From Diphasiastrum complanatum (Eukaryota; Streptophyta; Lycopodiopsida; Lycopodiales; Lycopodiaceae), in contig CM055094.1 in NCBI GenBank assembly GCA_029204225.1, positions 10,029,234-10,093,233 on the forward strand: DNA of 64,000 nucleotides. The letters run 5' to 3'. A program made the position numbers and the translations under genes. Below are positions 11,338-23,000 of the stretch, piece by piece. The notes under the pieces are model-generated. The model was not told the DNA's origin. It was given only the letters and a program-made list of their open reading frames with translations, and ran no database searches. Each line of letters opens with the position of its first letter. Position 1 is the first letter of the stretch.

Positions 11338-13020
11338 ATGGCGACTTCTTCATCAGAAGACCCTCCGCAGAGCTCTTTAGATGATCGTTTTACACATATT
11401 GATTCCCGCATGGATCATCTTGAGAGTCGTATTGATCGTATTCTTTCTAGCCTTGAGACTATCCTACCACGAGGGGATACCACCCCCCCCCCAAACATTC
11501 TTCATTGTCCTGGTTAAGCACCTTTATATCCTATTTTGACTACGCCTACTCCTGCTCCATCTCCATCTTCAGGAGGTGCTTTTGGTAGTACGTTTGGTCT
11601 CCCTTCATATAGTGCTAGTTCTTATGGGTCTCCTTTCGGGTCTTCTGTACCACCACCTGGATTTCCCTCTGCACCACCAGTATTTCCTTCTTCTACTTTT
11701 TCAGGTAATCCCGAGACTCATTTTGCTCGTGATTTTCGTGATCGCATCCAGCTTACTACTTATTATGGTTCATCGGATGGAAATATCTTGGAAAATTGGT
11801 TCTCTAAGTTAGAGACCTATTTTCTTATGTATCCCAAGACTGAAACCCAAAAAGTGCAGTTGGCTGCGTTACATCTAGATGGTCGAGCTCAGACTTGGTG
11901 GCGTGTCTATCGCTCTGAGCCTACTCGTGAGGGATTACATATATGGCCTACTTTTCGGTATGATCTTCGTATGGCTATGATTGACCCACAGTGGTTGGTT
12001 CGCCAACGTGATCTGTTTCGTATTGATCAGTTTACTGAGCTTTCTTACCTTTTTACTGATCTTCATCCTACAGAGCTTATTTCACGTTTTATTGCTGGTC
12101 TTAGAGGCTCCTTACGATATGATGTTTTCTCTTTTCGGCCTCCTACTCTCTCAAATGCTATCTCCTTGGCTACTACTCTGCAGCATAAGTATCCTGAGTT
12201 GTCCACTTCTTCTCGTTTTTCTCGCCCTCTTTCCACTGCTTCTCCTACTTTGGCTTCTTCTACTACTGTTCCTCCTCGCCCTTCTACACCTCGCCCTGCC
12301 TTTGTTCGCCGTTATTCGGTGGCATGTTCGCTGAGATTCAGCAGAAGCGCCTCTGTTATCACTATAAGAGTCCAGATTATCTCGCTCGTGATTGCCGACA
12401 GTCTCCTTGTCCTACTGCTGTTTTTGACCATGAGGCTCTTAGTCCTGATGATTCTGTTGTTTATATCCAGATTCTTGATACTCCTGACCCACATTCTGTT
12501 GATGAGCCGGCTAACCCGCTTCCTGATGATCCTGCTTCTGCCACTTGCCATGCGCAGCTTGCTTATGCTACTTGGGCTGGGCGTCCTGGTCCTCGTTCTA
12601 TTCGGTTACGTATTCGCATTTTGGGGCGAGAGTATATTGCTTTGGTGGATACGGGTAGTACACACTCATGTATTAGCAGTTACATTTCCCCCAGGATTCG
12701 TGCTACACCTATTTCTGCTACACAGTCTCTCAGTGTCGAGGTTGCTAGCTCACATACTTTTATCAGCTCTCAGATGTTTCAGGGCTTGGACTATAGCATT
12801 GGTGACTTCTCTGGACAAGCAGATTTCTATATTATTCCTTTGGAGCACTATGACATTATTCTTGGTGCAGATTGGTTTTCGTCACTTGGTACTGTTGCTG
12901 TGGATCTTTCTCAACAGACACTGTCTTTTACACATGTTGGTCGGCATCATTTACTTTCTGGTATTGATTTCCAGGGTGACTATCAGTTGGTTACCAGGAA
13001 GTCTGTCTGTCCAGCTTCGT
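11338..13020 (+). pseudogene. Ty3 Gag-protease, frameshifted and truncated (element B)
   Basis: The start is MATSSSEDPPQSS at 11338, 35 bp after the conserved GTGACGACAAACGTC block (11289-11303). A stop near 11515 interrupts the N-terminal Gag; the frame reopens at 11536. The Gag core (ENWFSKLETYF, TWWRVYR) runs to about 12300. A frameshift near 12320 places the zinc knuckle and protease in another frame. The knuckle reads CYHYKSPDYLARDC, so one Cys and the His of CCHC have become Tyr. The protease keeps LVDTGSTHS and the downstream ILGADWF block. The sequence stops at about 13020, before reverse transcriptase, where a second hAT family begins. Confidence 0.88.
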
Positions 13021-15263
13021 AGCTATCCCACCATGATACAGGCATAAGCCTGTTCTCTCGGTTAGTAGCAAGGTCGTTGCCGAACAGCCCTAGGCAGTGC
13101 CTCAAAATTGACCAACGATGTGCGTGAGTGCAATTGAGCGAGCGAAAGGAAGTTGAATTGAGCGAGCAAAAGGGGGGTAGAGCAAGAGTTTACCTGTAAC
13201 TCAGCCTCTGCTCCTCGAGCCTACTGTGGAAACCAGTGTCGCTGCTGAGGAGGCGGATGTATGAGAACTAGTCCGCACACAACTCTCCATTATCGTACTG
13301 CCTCTCGCTCTGAAACAGTGGATGCAGTATGTGGGCCACACTGTGAATGGGCCGGTGAAAGTTATCCCATCGTCGCCACCACAACCGCCTAATAGGCTCC
13401 AACTTGTGGAATGTGGAGGAAACAATTACACAATTGCGTGTTGCGGCACCAAGACGAAATAGAGTGCAAATGGAAGGAAAGTTCATGAGACGGAAAAAGT
13501 TATACCTGGCAGGGTCCAGCTCAGAACGCTAGAGAGACTCACCTATGCAGTCCATGAACTTGTATATGAGGCCCGTCGTACACCCCTCGCGATCAACGAG
13601 CCTCAAAACAGAGTAGATGGGGCGCATGACGTCCACGAGCTGTTGCATATCAACCCAGAAGGGCTCTATGAAGAGGATCTCGTGGAAGGCCAAGCCCTCT
13701 GAGGTCTTAGATAGGTCCATGGCCGTGAAGTCTGCAGAACTAGCCGTGCGCCATAAATCACCCTTGAGCCGGTGAAGCCGCTCGAGCATGATGAACTAGT
13801 AGGCGAAGCGGGTGCCAATGGGATTCTTCAAGTCGAGTCTGCATTGAAAAACGGAATAAGAGGCACACACGAAAACCCGAACGCATTCCTAAACCTTGAA
13901 CCTTGGAATTATTGTCGTGTGCAACAGAACTGTAAACGAGCCAAAAAACAAGAAAAAATAAGTAACATCTTACCTGCTGAATGTGCGGAAAAGGGCGGTG
14001 GTGCGGCGCTTGCGTGTGACGAAGTCCACAACTGCAAGTGCCCTCGTGAGAATCTCACTGACCCAAGGCAAGCGTCCGATGGAATGCAGGAGGAGGTCCA
14101 GTGAGTGTGCGGCACATGGAGTCCACACAATGGAGGGGTACTTTGCCATAAGAAACTCCCCCATACCGCGGCAGTTGGACGCATTGTCCATCATAACCTA
14201 TTGCGAACAATTGATACGATTAATGCACAGCTTGAAAACGCATTGCAATCATTCGAAAAACCTTTGTATCAACATTGCGCAGTAAATGATCAAGCAACTA
14301 TTGAAAAAAATTGTACCCAGACAAGCGCTGTGGCCCGACCTCCTCTATCGTCGCGCGGATGATGCCGTAGATGTACTCGGCCGTTTGCACTCTCCCTGCC
14401 TCAGAGGCGTCAAAACACTGCGGAGGAACATGGAACCGTAGCAGCTGGACACAATCACGTTGATGAGTGGACGTCTACGATGATCAGTCCACCCATCAGC
14501 CATGATGGAGCAGCCGTATCTATCCCAGGCCTCATGCAACGATGCTAGTCTCTCTCTAATGGATGCAACCCGCTCCTGGAGCAAAGGGCTGCGAAGCGCG
14601 TCGGTTGTGGGTGGTGTGTACCCGGGCCCGCAGACTGCAACTTTCGAGATAGCCTCTCGAAAGATGTGGGATGTGGCCATGATGAAGGGGAGGTTCAGGT
14701 CATAGAACATCTGTGCTATGGTCCTGGTGGCCTCTCTGTGCTGCCCCTCCCAAAAGATTCCGACATGGTCATCTGTCTACTGCTTCGAGATGTGGATGGC
14801 TGGGATGATGCAGATGGACGACGCGGATCTGGAGATGGTGGCATAGGTGTAGTTGTGGTAACAGAGGATGAGGATGGACGGTGCAGATCTGAAGGTGGTG
14901 GCACAGGTGTAGGTGCAGCAGTGAAGGCTGTGAATCCATGGGGAGTACTGGCAGAGGGGGTGGCGGTGGCGGAGGTGGGGGCGGTGGCAGTGGCAGTGGG
15001 TGCACCAATGGAAGCGGAGTCCGCGGTATCTATGGATGGCTCGCCGGCCTCAGCACCTGGCTCAGCATATGTCTCGAGAATGCGAGCCCTCTCTGCAGAA
15101 GGGATGACCATACAAACGCCGATCCCGTAGCGTCCCCCTGTGGGTCGGACCCGCAATCCCCCCAAATGTGCTCGGACCCGAGAGGCGTTCCTTGTGAATT
15201 GCTTTCGACAAAAAGGGCAATGCGGGCAACAACTCCACCTCATCCCAAATGGGACAAGCGGCC
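13020..15263 (-). pseudogene. Second hAT family transposase, broken
   Basis: Minus-strand gene distantly related to the hAT at 20042-24361. The start MAACPIWDEV at 15263 resembles WDEVD in the other family, but a one-base shift separates it from the BED-type finger CPFCRKQFTRNASRVRAHLG (about 15220-15155). A low-complexity Pro/Ser/Thr-rich linker follows. The DUF659 core has CSIMADGWTDHRRRPLINV (near 14510) and, after an intron at about 14316-14198, MMDNASNC and PCAAHSLDLLL (14194-14110). Further exons cover 13979 upstream and 13843-13529. A stop codon interrupts RFAY (near 13796). The C-terminal dimerisation region is only partly visible (LWWRRWDNFHRPIHSVAHIL, near 13380). The 3' end is cut by the Ty3 element. 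Confidence 0.8.
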
Positions 15264-15265
15264 AT

Positions 15266-15316
15266 CTCTCTCTCCCCCTCTCTCTCTCTCACACAAACAC
15301 ACACAAGCACACGAAT

Positions 15317-15386
<70 letters not shown>

Positions 15387-15451
15387 CTAAACCCTAAACC
15401 CAAGCACTCTAAACTCACACACACACCATGTCTCACACACACACACACACA

Positions 15452-15488
<37 letters not shown>
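15266..15488. repeat. CT/AC microsatellites at LINE 5' junction
   Basis: CT tracts at 15266-15290, 15320-15383 and 15457-15487 are separated by CA-rich stretches and two ACCCTAAACCC words. They lie exactly between the hAT-2 start and the truncated LINE. Confidence 0.9.
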
Positions 15489-15489
<1 letters not shown>

Positions 15490-15490
<1 letters not shown>

Positions 15491-17512
15491 AACACAGCTG
15501 TTACTTCTGGTTTTCCTACGGCTTGGTGTACTAATATCCTTCACCCCATCCTCAAGGCAGGTGATCCCATGAATGTAGGAAACTACCGCACCATTATGAT
15601 TGACCACACTCTAGCTAAGATATATGGCTCTATACTACAGACAGTCACTGGATCTTTTGCTGAAACTGAGGGTTTACACGCTATGGGTCAAGCTGGTTTC
15701 AGACCGGGATATTCTACTTCAGACCAGATCTTCATTTTGAGATGCATTATTGAGGAGGCTCGACATCGGAAACAGAGAATTTACTGTTGCTTTGTGGATT
15801 TTCGCAAAGCTTTTGACTCTGTTCCACGACATCTTCTTTTCCAGAGACTGTCTTCACTTGGCTTTTCAGAGGATACTATTGCTGCGATCATTACTTTATA
15901 TGAGCGAGTCTTGGCACGTTTCAGAGATGGTAGTGGCTGGTCCTCACAGATACATTCTACCATTGGGGTGAAGCAGGGTTGCCCCTTATCACCCACTCTT
16001 TTTGCACTATATATAGATGACCTCGAGCGGATTATTCGCGAGGAAGGTGGAGAGGGCTGTCCCCTAGCAGACATTATTATCCCCATTCTCTTGTACGCTG
16101 ATGATGTGGTTCTCCTCTCATCCTCTGCAGCTGGTTTACAGAGTCACCTTTCTGCTTTACATCACTTTTGCCAGCGTTGGGGATTGACGGTTAACCTTAA
16201 GAAGACTAAGATTATGGTGTTTAACACCAACAGACAGCATATGAGAGATGTGATTTTCTATTATGACGGGCTACCGATTGAGATCGTGACCTCCTACACC
16301 TATTTGGGAGTTCTTTTCTCTGGTCCGCTACTCACTTTTCGACCAGCAGCCACCGCCAGGCTCCGCAAGGGGCATACCGCTCTTGTGCATATGGAGAGAT
16401 TTTGCTCTACTTATTATGTGCAGGATCCTGCTACCAGATGCCTACTATTTTCTGCTACTGTCTCCCCAGTTGTGCTATATTCGGCTAAGACTTGGTGCCC
16501 TGATTTATCACGCGATACATGGAGAGATCTTACTCGTATCCAAATTCTCATGCTCAGTAGGATAATCCGGGCTAAGCCCTCAGTACCACATGATATCATA
16601 CTAGCCGAGTTTGCTTCTCCTCCATTAGTTGTTGGTGCTATGTTTCAGATCATCACCTTTCTTCACAGGGTATCAGATCTAGATACCTCCAGATACATTG
16701 TTGCTGCTCTCACTTCATCTTGTACCATTGCAGATCAGGGAGCCAAGCACTCTTGGTATCGCAGTGTCTCAGCCCTTCTTCAGACTTGGGGTTTATCCGC
16801 ACTTGATCTTCCGAATGGAACCCATGCTTATATCAGACAGCAGATCTACCGGAGCTACATACGCACTATATGGTCACATCCTGATCCAGATAGGGTCAAG
16901 CTACATTATTATGGCACACATCTTTTACGGCTGGACGTTTCGGGCTTGCCTATTCTTCCAGTTTATCTTACACAGACGCTATCTTTTGGTCTGAGATATC
17001 GTATAGGACAGCTTCGAGTCTCTTCTCATCAGCTTGCTATCGAGACAGGTAGATACACAGACACTCCCAGATTGCAGCGGATATGTCAGCTTTGTTCTCT
17101 TCAGGAGGTGGAAGATGAGTTTCATTTCATCTTTCGCTGCCCAGTATACTATGAGATTAGAGGACGATACCATTGTTTATACCGAGATATTCCCCTCACG
17201 TTGAGCTCCTTCCTCGAGTATCCAGATGCTAGATGTGTGGGTCTTCTTTTGAGAGAGATGTATATTTTACGAGCTTCACTTCTACCTACGCTCTCAGATA
17301 TGGATTCCAGTCAGGCTCACATTACTCAGTTCTTCCAGAAGCGAGACAGAGTGGATATTTCGGTTGCGGATTTTGACGTCCCCGTCCGAAGATCGAAGAC
17401 ACAGAGAGTTTCGGCTCGATCCAGTGCTACTAGACCTTCATACGCCTCCCACCAGCCTACATCACGACCCACTACTACCATCACTCATTACTTTCGGCTT
17501 GCTCGTAGCTAG
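15490..17512 (+). CDS. LINE reverse transcriptase, 5'-truncated but open
   Basis: One open frame of about 670 codons begins inside the RT domain (GFPTAWCTNILHP); the endonuclease and ORF1 are missing. RT motifs: FVDFRKAFDSVPR, GVKQGCPLSPTLFALYIDDL, YADDVVLLSSS, LKKTKIMVFN. The C-terminal region has a CQLCSLQEVEDEFHFIFRCP zinc-knuckle-like motif near 17085-17145. The apparent N-terminus encoded by the CT repeat (HTHTHT, SLSLSL) is junction sequence. The protein is homologous to ORF2 of the full-length LINE at 43768-48181 but clearly diverged. It resembles non-LTR elements with apurinic endonuclease and C-terminal knuckle; the clade cannot be fixed without a tree. Confidence 0.85.
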
Positions 17513-17752
17513 TTTCCTCCGCGGAGCAGGTGGTTAAGCTCTTGCTTTGTACCCTCACCAGCTGGTGGTCAAGCTTGGATACTTTTTCTCTTAGAGACAG
17601 AGAGATCGATATTTTAGTTTTAGTTTTACTGTCTTTTCATTGGTAAATAAGTCCTTATGCAGACAATGCTTCTCACATTTTGTACTCTCTTTTGTCTTAT
17701 GTGCCCCTGGGCACCAAAAGACGTTAATAATAATTCTAATTCTAATTCTAAT

Positions 17753-17757
<5 letters not shown>
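17513..17757 (+). other. LINE 3' UTR with terminal hairpin
   Basis: This is the 3' UTR of the truncated LINE. Near its end GTGCCCCTGGGCAC forms a hairpin followed by AAAAGACGTTAATAA, then (TAATTC)n and CT/AC microsatellites. The other LINE copies end with the comparable hairpin ATGCCTTTTGGCAT, then GGAAAAGACATTAATAAAG, suggesting a structured 3' recognition signal for the reverse transcriptase. Confidence 0.7.
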
Positions 17758-17797
<40 letters not shown>

Positions 17798-17900
17798 TGA
17801 ACTCTCACACACACAAATCAACAAACACACACATCATCACACACACACAAATCATCACACAATCACCCACCCACATGCACACACTCTCTCTCTCAAACCT
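17735..17900. repeat. (TAATTC)n(CT)n(AC)n microsatellite at LINE 3' end
   Basis: The LINE tail unit TAATTC is repeated about three times, then CT, then a long AC tract and irregular CACA-rich sequence up to about 17880. No gene is seen between here and 18040. Confidence 0.85.
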
Positions 17901-18037
17901 CCACTCACCATCTCTCTCTCCCTCACTCACCATAGCTCTCTCTCCCGCGCTCTTCCTCTCCTCTCTCGATGTCCTTTTGCGGATTGTTCTGCTGCCCGTG
18001 TGTGGTCCTGTCTTTTTTTTTATTTTTTAATTTAAAA

Positions 18038-18183
18038 AACGTGTCTGGGGCCCGAACGTGTCCGCCGGACGCGTCCAAAAAAAAATTAGACGCGTACGAC
18101 CTTGCATCCAGGCGTCAGATGCGTCCAGGTCCGGGCATCGGACGCGGACATGAAAAGGCCGCTTCCGGCCCGGACCCTCAAGT
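18038..18183. mobile_element. GGACGCG-family element fragment
   Basis: GGACGCGTCC-type words end in CCGGCCCGGACCCTCAAGT, the inverted version of the start of the element at 2400. Only one end is recognisable. Confidence 0.5.
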
Positions 18184-18200
18184 ATTATATATATATATAT

Positions 18201-18459
18201 CAGACTTGAGGGGTCGGGTCGGGCCGGACATTCTGCGTCCGGACCCGAACACGTCTGACCCCCGGACGCGAGTCAGACGCATCCAATTTTTTTTTTTATT
18301 TATTATTTTTTAATTTTTTTTAATTTTTTAAAGGCGAAATAACTCTACAAAAAAAATTAAAAAAAAAAAAAAAAACAAAACCGGACGTTCTTGGGGACGC
18401 AGACGCAGCACCCTTGGCACGTCCGCGTCCGGACGCGCGTTCGCGTTTGGATCCCGCTT

Positions 18460-18464
<5 letters not shown>
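18201..18464. mobile_element. Miniature GGACGCG-family element in (AT)n
   Basis: The element starts CAGACTTGAGGGGTC directly after (AT)n and ends CCCGCTTCCTTA at another (TA)n. It has a T-rich centre and CpG-rich arms, like the element at 2400-2672. ATATATAT on both sides is compatible with an 8-bp duplication but is not informative within a microsatellite. Confidence 0.6.

Positions 18465-18501
<37 letters not shown>
18464..18501. repeat. (TA)n microsatellite
   Basis: A pure TA tract of about 38 bp forms the left flank of the complete hAT element. Confidence 0.95.
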
Positions 18502-18503
<2 letters not shown>

Positions 18504-18610
18504 TAGTACCCTCTGGTACCGCTGGTATGGTACCGCCGGTACCATATCAGTGGTACCGCCGGTACGGTACCGCCCTGGGATCCGCGGTACCAGGGCGGTA
18601 CCATTTTTAA
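18502..18610. repeat. hAT left subterminal GGTACC cluster
   Basis: Multiple GGTACC sites, mostly as GGTACCGCCGGTACC or similar, within about 100 bp of the element tip. They are mirrored by the right-end cluster and by the second copy. They are probably transposase binding sites, by analogy with other hAT elements. Confidence 0.75.
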
Positions 18611-18734
18611 TATTTTTTTTTATTTTTTAATATATTTTTAGTAATTTTTTTTTGCATATTAACTACCAAAAAAGGACAAAAAAAAGTAAAAAGAGGGGGT
18701 TCTGGGTGTAAAAAAAGAGGGTACAGTACATGAT

Positions 18735-18940
18735 GCAGGGGACCGTTGCAATGGCACATGGGCACTGCGAGTGAGCAGACCGAGGGGCCAATGGGAGACC
18801 AACACAGGGGGGTAGCATCACATGGGGGCAAGTACAGAGGCACATGGGCATTGTGGGTGAGCAGACCATGGGCCCAATGGGAGACCAACACAGGGGGGAG
18901 CATCACATGGGGGCGGGTACGGAGGCACATGGAGGGATGA
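18735..18940. repeat. Tandem duplication upstream of accessory ORF
   Basis: Two copies of a roughly 105-bp unit containing TGGGAGACCAACACAGGGGG and GCATCACATGGGGGC. They lie upstream of the TATA-like box of the accessory ORF and may be part of its promoter. Confidence 0.7.
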
Positions 18941-18971
18941 TGGGGATCCACATGGCCGATCAGGCTGTGGG

Positions 18972-18980
18972 GATAAATAG
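18972..18980 (+). promoter_or_regulatory. TATA-like box of accessory ORF
   Basis: GATAAATAG lies in GGGGATAAATAGGCACTCAC, about 180 bp before the ORF start. The same block is conserved in the second hAT copy on the minus strand near 50140, although the ORF start there is deleted. Confidence 0.55.
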
Positions 18981-19152
18981 GCACTCACAATGCCATTGTG
19001 GTCGGCATTTTCAGAGGCTGTGAGAGGGCTAGTGATAGACAGTGAGAGAGCAAGCGAGAGCCGGTGACAGGCTGTGAGAGGCTGTTTGAGAGCCAGGGTG
19101 TTGTGAGAGGGTGTTCAAGGATCAGGGTGCTGTGAGGAGAAGGTCGATCGAG

Positions 19153-19518
19153 ATGGCTGAGCGAATACCACCGAAGCCCGAGGGCGAAGCCAGGAGAAAG
19201 CTTGAGGAAGATATCCGAAGGCACAACGAGAGGCATCGGAAGCAAGAGGCAGATATCCGAGAGATGCTGCGACAGACTCGACAGAGAAATCCGGAACCGG
19301 AGCCACCCGCCCCCGCTGTGGATCCTGTCCCCGCTGTCGAGCTGGATCTGGATGAGCAGATCGGAATGAATTTCACACGACGGCAGCTCATCATGGTCAG
19401 GGAAAGGGCGGCCAGACGTCGGGCTAACCAGGAGGCAGCTCGGGCTAACCGGGAGGCAGAGCAAGAGCGACAAAACAATGCACCAGACGAGGGCGAGGAG
19501 TCGGTGGAGGATCAGTGA
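19153..19518 (+). CDS. hAT-encoded accessory protein, 121 aa, unknown function
   Basis: I do not recognise this protein. The first ATG of the open frame in good context gives MAERIPPKPEGEARR. It is highly charged: an Arg/Glu-rich segment at residues 12-50 that looks helical or coiled-coil, a Pro-rich linker (EPEPPAPAVDPVPAVE, about 55-70), a conserved block LDLDEQIGMNFTRRQLIMV (about 72-90), another Arg/Ala/Gln-rich helix, and an acidic end GEESVEDQ. It runs convergently to the transposase within the same element. A degraded homologue in the second copy (49875-50118) keeps the PAPAVD, LDEQIGVNF and GEESVEDL blocks, and a fragment of the start lies at 27110-27270. It may help the transposase or bind element ends; this is inference only. 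Confidence 0.7.
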   Translation: MAERIPPKPEGEARRKLEEDIRRHNERHRKQEADIREMLRQTRQRNPEPEPPAPAVDPVPAVELDLDEQIGMNFTRRQLIMVRERAARRRANQEAARANREAEQERQNNAPDEGEESVEDQ

Positions 19519-20041
19519 GGGATGTTTAGAATAGATGAGGTCCACCCGTATGTGGCGGACTGTTGCTATGTAGTTTTCGGCAGTTTATGGTGCAGCAAAT
19601 AACTAGATGGCTGCTTAAAAAAATGACAGTATATGTGATGTTATCCTGATACAACGGTTGAATATATACATAGTTGTTTTTTGTGCAACGCGAGCCTGGT
19701 CATGTAAGATGCAATGTTTGTAATTTTTTTAAATGCAGATGTATTACATGTGTTTATTCAATGTCGTTTGGGGTGTAGGGGTGATTGCTGTGCTCATGAT
19801 GTAGGTGCATCTATGTGAAGCTAGCATTCACTTCAAACGAAATTAAATGAAAATAGGATTCACACACGCACATAGAATTCTTCAACATAAAATAAAGCAT
19901 CACATGTACAGAGCGACATACGCACAATGTGCAGCAAATAATGTAGGCCAAACACTGTATATAATGTGAAAAATCATCTGAGTACAATGGTAGACCGACT
20001 GCTAGAGACAAACTACTGAAACTAAAACAATAGAGCCACAA

Positions 20042-23000
20042 TCAATGCTCTGGCTCTGACTCAGACGAATGCTCTGGAGACAACTCAGGGCCCCGAGCTG
20101 ACTCTCGCAGCCGATATCTCTGCCTGTCTGGAACTGGCATGGGCTGTGTATCCGAGGGGGAAGACTCGTCATCCTCATCCTCCCAATCAGCCTCCGCATC
20201 AGCCCCCAAGCAGGCCAAACCAACAACACCTGCTCCAACTGGCTGTGATACTGCACCTCTACCTGTACCTGGAGCCCTGCGTGGTCGTCCTCTCCTCCCT
20301 GGCAGTTTCTGTGCCTTGCCTTTCTTGTTCGGTGCACCCTTGGGCCTGCCTGGTCTCTTGCGGACAAGAGGAGCTGTCAATGCCTCGTCACCCCCATGCA
20401 AATCACCTGGCTGGCTAGGCTGGGCCCAAGCTGAGGCCGGCTGGGATAGGGAAGCAAAAGAGGGAACTCCCTGTGCAACTGAGCGAGGAGGATGAGCTCG
20501 TGGAGTGTGTGCCCGTGGGGCTGCTGCAGGTGGAGGAACTGGCTGTGCAGGAGGCGAGTACAGTGGCGATATGTACTGAAAGGGGCGCTGTGGTGGCCGG
20601 TACTGGTACATCCTGGGTGCTGCCAAAGGAGGAGGATGTGACGTGGGTGCTGCCACTGGAGGAGACACTGTGGATGTGGGCGCTGCAAGAGAAAACCTGG
20701 GCACAGATGGTGGCCTGCCATGGAGACCTGGTGCTGCAGAAGTGGACGGCGATGGAGGGGATGCAGGCCTAAATGGCATCGGTGGCACTGGAGGAGCTGT
20801 GCGACGCACATACACCCTCTGAGGAGCTGGAGGAACTGTAGGCACCTCATGCGGCTGCTCTGGCTGGGACTCTGTGTGTGGCATGCTGGCAAGAGATGAT
20901 GGGGGCGCCCTGACACTCGGCATCTGCAAGGCCTCTGAATCCAATGTGGCAACCAAGTCGGCCAGCTGGGCATCCGAATACAAATGCTCTGGGCTCTGGG
21001 ACTCATCCTGTGCACCAGCCTCTAAATCATCCTGTGCACCGACCTCTGAATCATCCTGTGCACCAACCCCTGAATCAACCCAAGCCTCATCCCGTGCCTC
21101 ATCATGTGCACCCTGTAGACCCTGCATGGCCTCCCAATCTGTGCAATGAAAGTCATCAGGTGCCTCCTCTGGTGTGCTGTCGTAGTAACGGCCATGACTC
21201 TGTGCTGCACGCATCCAAACATCTGCGGGACCAGCATCTAAACCACTCTGCCCTCTATCAAGAGCCTCCTCCATCATGTCGACATAGGTAGGTATGCCAC
21301 TGCCCCCCCCTGTGTGCCCTGCCTGTCTGCCGGTATAACCTGTGCCATGTGTCCCACCTCTGCCACGTGATGCACCTGTGACCCCTGCCCGTGGCGTGTG
21401 CCCTGCACCTGTATAATCTGCCTCATCCCTCTCTGGTCTGGCAAACACAACCCGAATGGGCTCATCCTCATCATGCTCATCCTCTGACACTGGCTCATCT
21501 GCCTCATACAATGGGGGCTCTCTGTGCTCAAGCCCAAGCTCTCTCTCTCTCATCTCGGCAAGCTCCCTCTCTCTCTCTGCCATCAACTGTGTGCCCAGGT
21601 CATCTGCAGGCATGGGATGGGTGCTGTCCGTAGGCAAGTCAACCTGGCGCTCCAAATCAGATATCTTCGTCTGCAAGGTTTAAAATTTGCATGTCAGAGA
21701 GACAACTTTTTCAAGAAATGAAATCAACATACCAGGAGTCAACCAACATGCTATGAAAGATTAGCTTATCACCTGCAATGCGCTCGTAATGGTCGGAAGC
21801 CTCCTGGCGAGACGTGCGTTGGTGCTACAGAACACCAACCGCTCCAACTGACTCACTGACAACCGGTTTCTTCTCCTCGTGTGAATCAGTGCCCATGTGC
21901 TCCAATTACGCTCACACACAGAGGCAGCACAGTCCTGTGGTGCGTGCATTGAAATACTTCAGCACATTGTGGCAAAGGTGAAACTTCAACGAAACACAAA
22001 AAATGGAGGATAAAATGAGATGCATACCTGAGAAAGGACACGCAGTGCAAGACGCTGTATAGATGGGTATGTGCTACCGAACATGGTCCACCAGGTAATG
22101 GGTAGCTGCCTCCTCTCTGGATCCTGGGCAGCCGGGTGGCCGAATGTGCCCATGCCGAAACGAAATGCAGCGAGCTCCTCCATGAGCCTGATAGGATCCA
22201 AACCTATGTGTGGACCCACCCTGTGAATGTACTGAAGCCAATCGGCCTCGAGCTCCCTGTCTGCGATCTGTGTCGGAGAGAGGAAGAGGGGATGCAGCAT
22301 GTGTGCAACGTTGTGGATACTCCTGTGGAAGTAGTTCCATCGCGTCTCCCATATGAACTTCAGCTCTGTCATCCTGCAGGTGAGGGGCATGTGGTTTAGG
22401 GCATTACGAAAAAGCTTAACATTGACAGAAAAACACACTAGCAAGTACTGAAAAGATAAAGGTCAATTGCAACACTGTACCGCTTACCTCTCTGGCTGCA
22501 AGATGGGCAGCTGCAGGAACTGTCCAATCCGGTCCATGAGCTCATACACCAGTCCAATTGTCGACCCCTCGCTGTCAGCCATGCGGAGCACAATGTAGAG
22601 TGGTCGAAGCAGTCCTGACAATGTCTGTGCATCCCTCCAGAACTGGTCTCCCCTCACCGTGGAAGAAAAGTGCTCCCCATCCTCAGTGTGCGGAAATGTA
22701 CTGGCACCCCAAAGATCACTGGCAACCATCTGTAGAAGCTGGGCCCTGCACCTGATCAAACGGTCGATGACCACCAAGTCGAATGCAAAGCGCGTGGGGG
22801 CTGGCTTACGGAGGTCCAGATGGCTAAACACCCGAAACATGGCAAGAACACGCCTCTTTCTGGTGACAAAAGTCACCAGGAAGAGGGCCTCCCGGACGAT
22901 GGCTCTAACCCAGGGAAGTGCTCCAATGTCCCCCATCAAAAGGTCTATGCCGTGGGCTGCACAGGGGGTATGAACAATATGAGGGAACTCGGCCTCTAGC

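Noticed and set aside
15320-15490. CRISPR-like or telomeric array
   Set aside because: The regular CT and AC units have no spacers, and only two isolated ACCCTAAACCC words occur, too few for an internal telomere array.
15062-15607. 181-aa minus-strand ORF across the hAT-2/LINE junction
   Set aside because: It fuses microsatellite, LINE antisense and the shifted start of hAT-2; only the MAACPIWDEV part is meaningful.
20139-21683. Plus-strand ORFs opposite hAT exon 4
   Set aside because: They are antisense shadows of a GC-rich, Pro-rich coding region; the minus strand has exon structure and a homologue in copy B.
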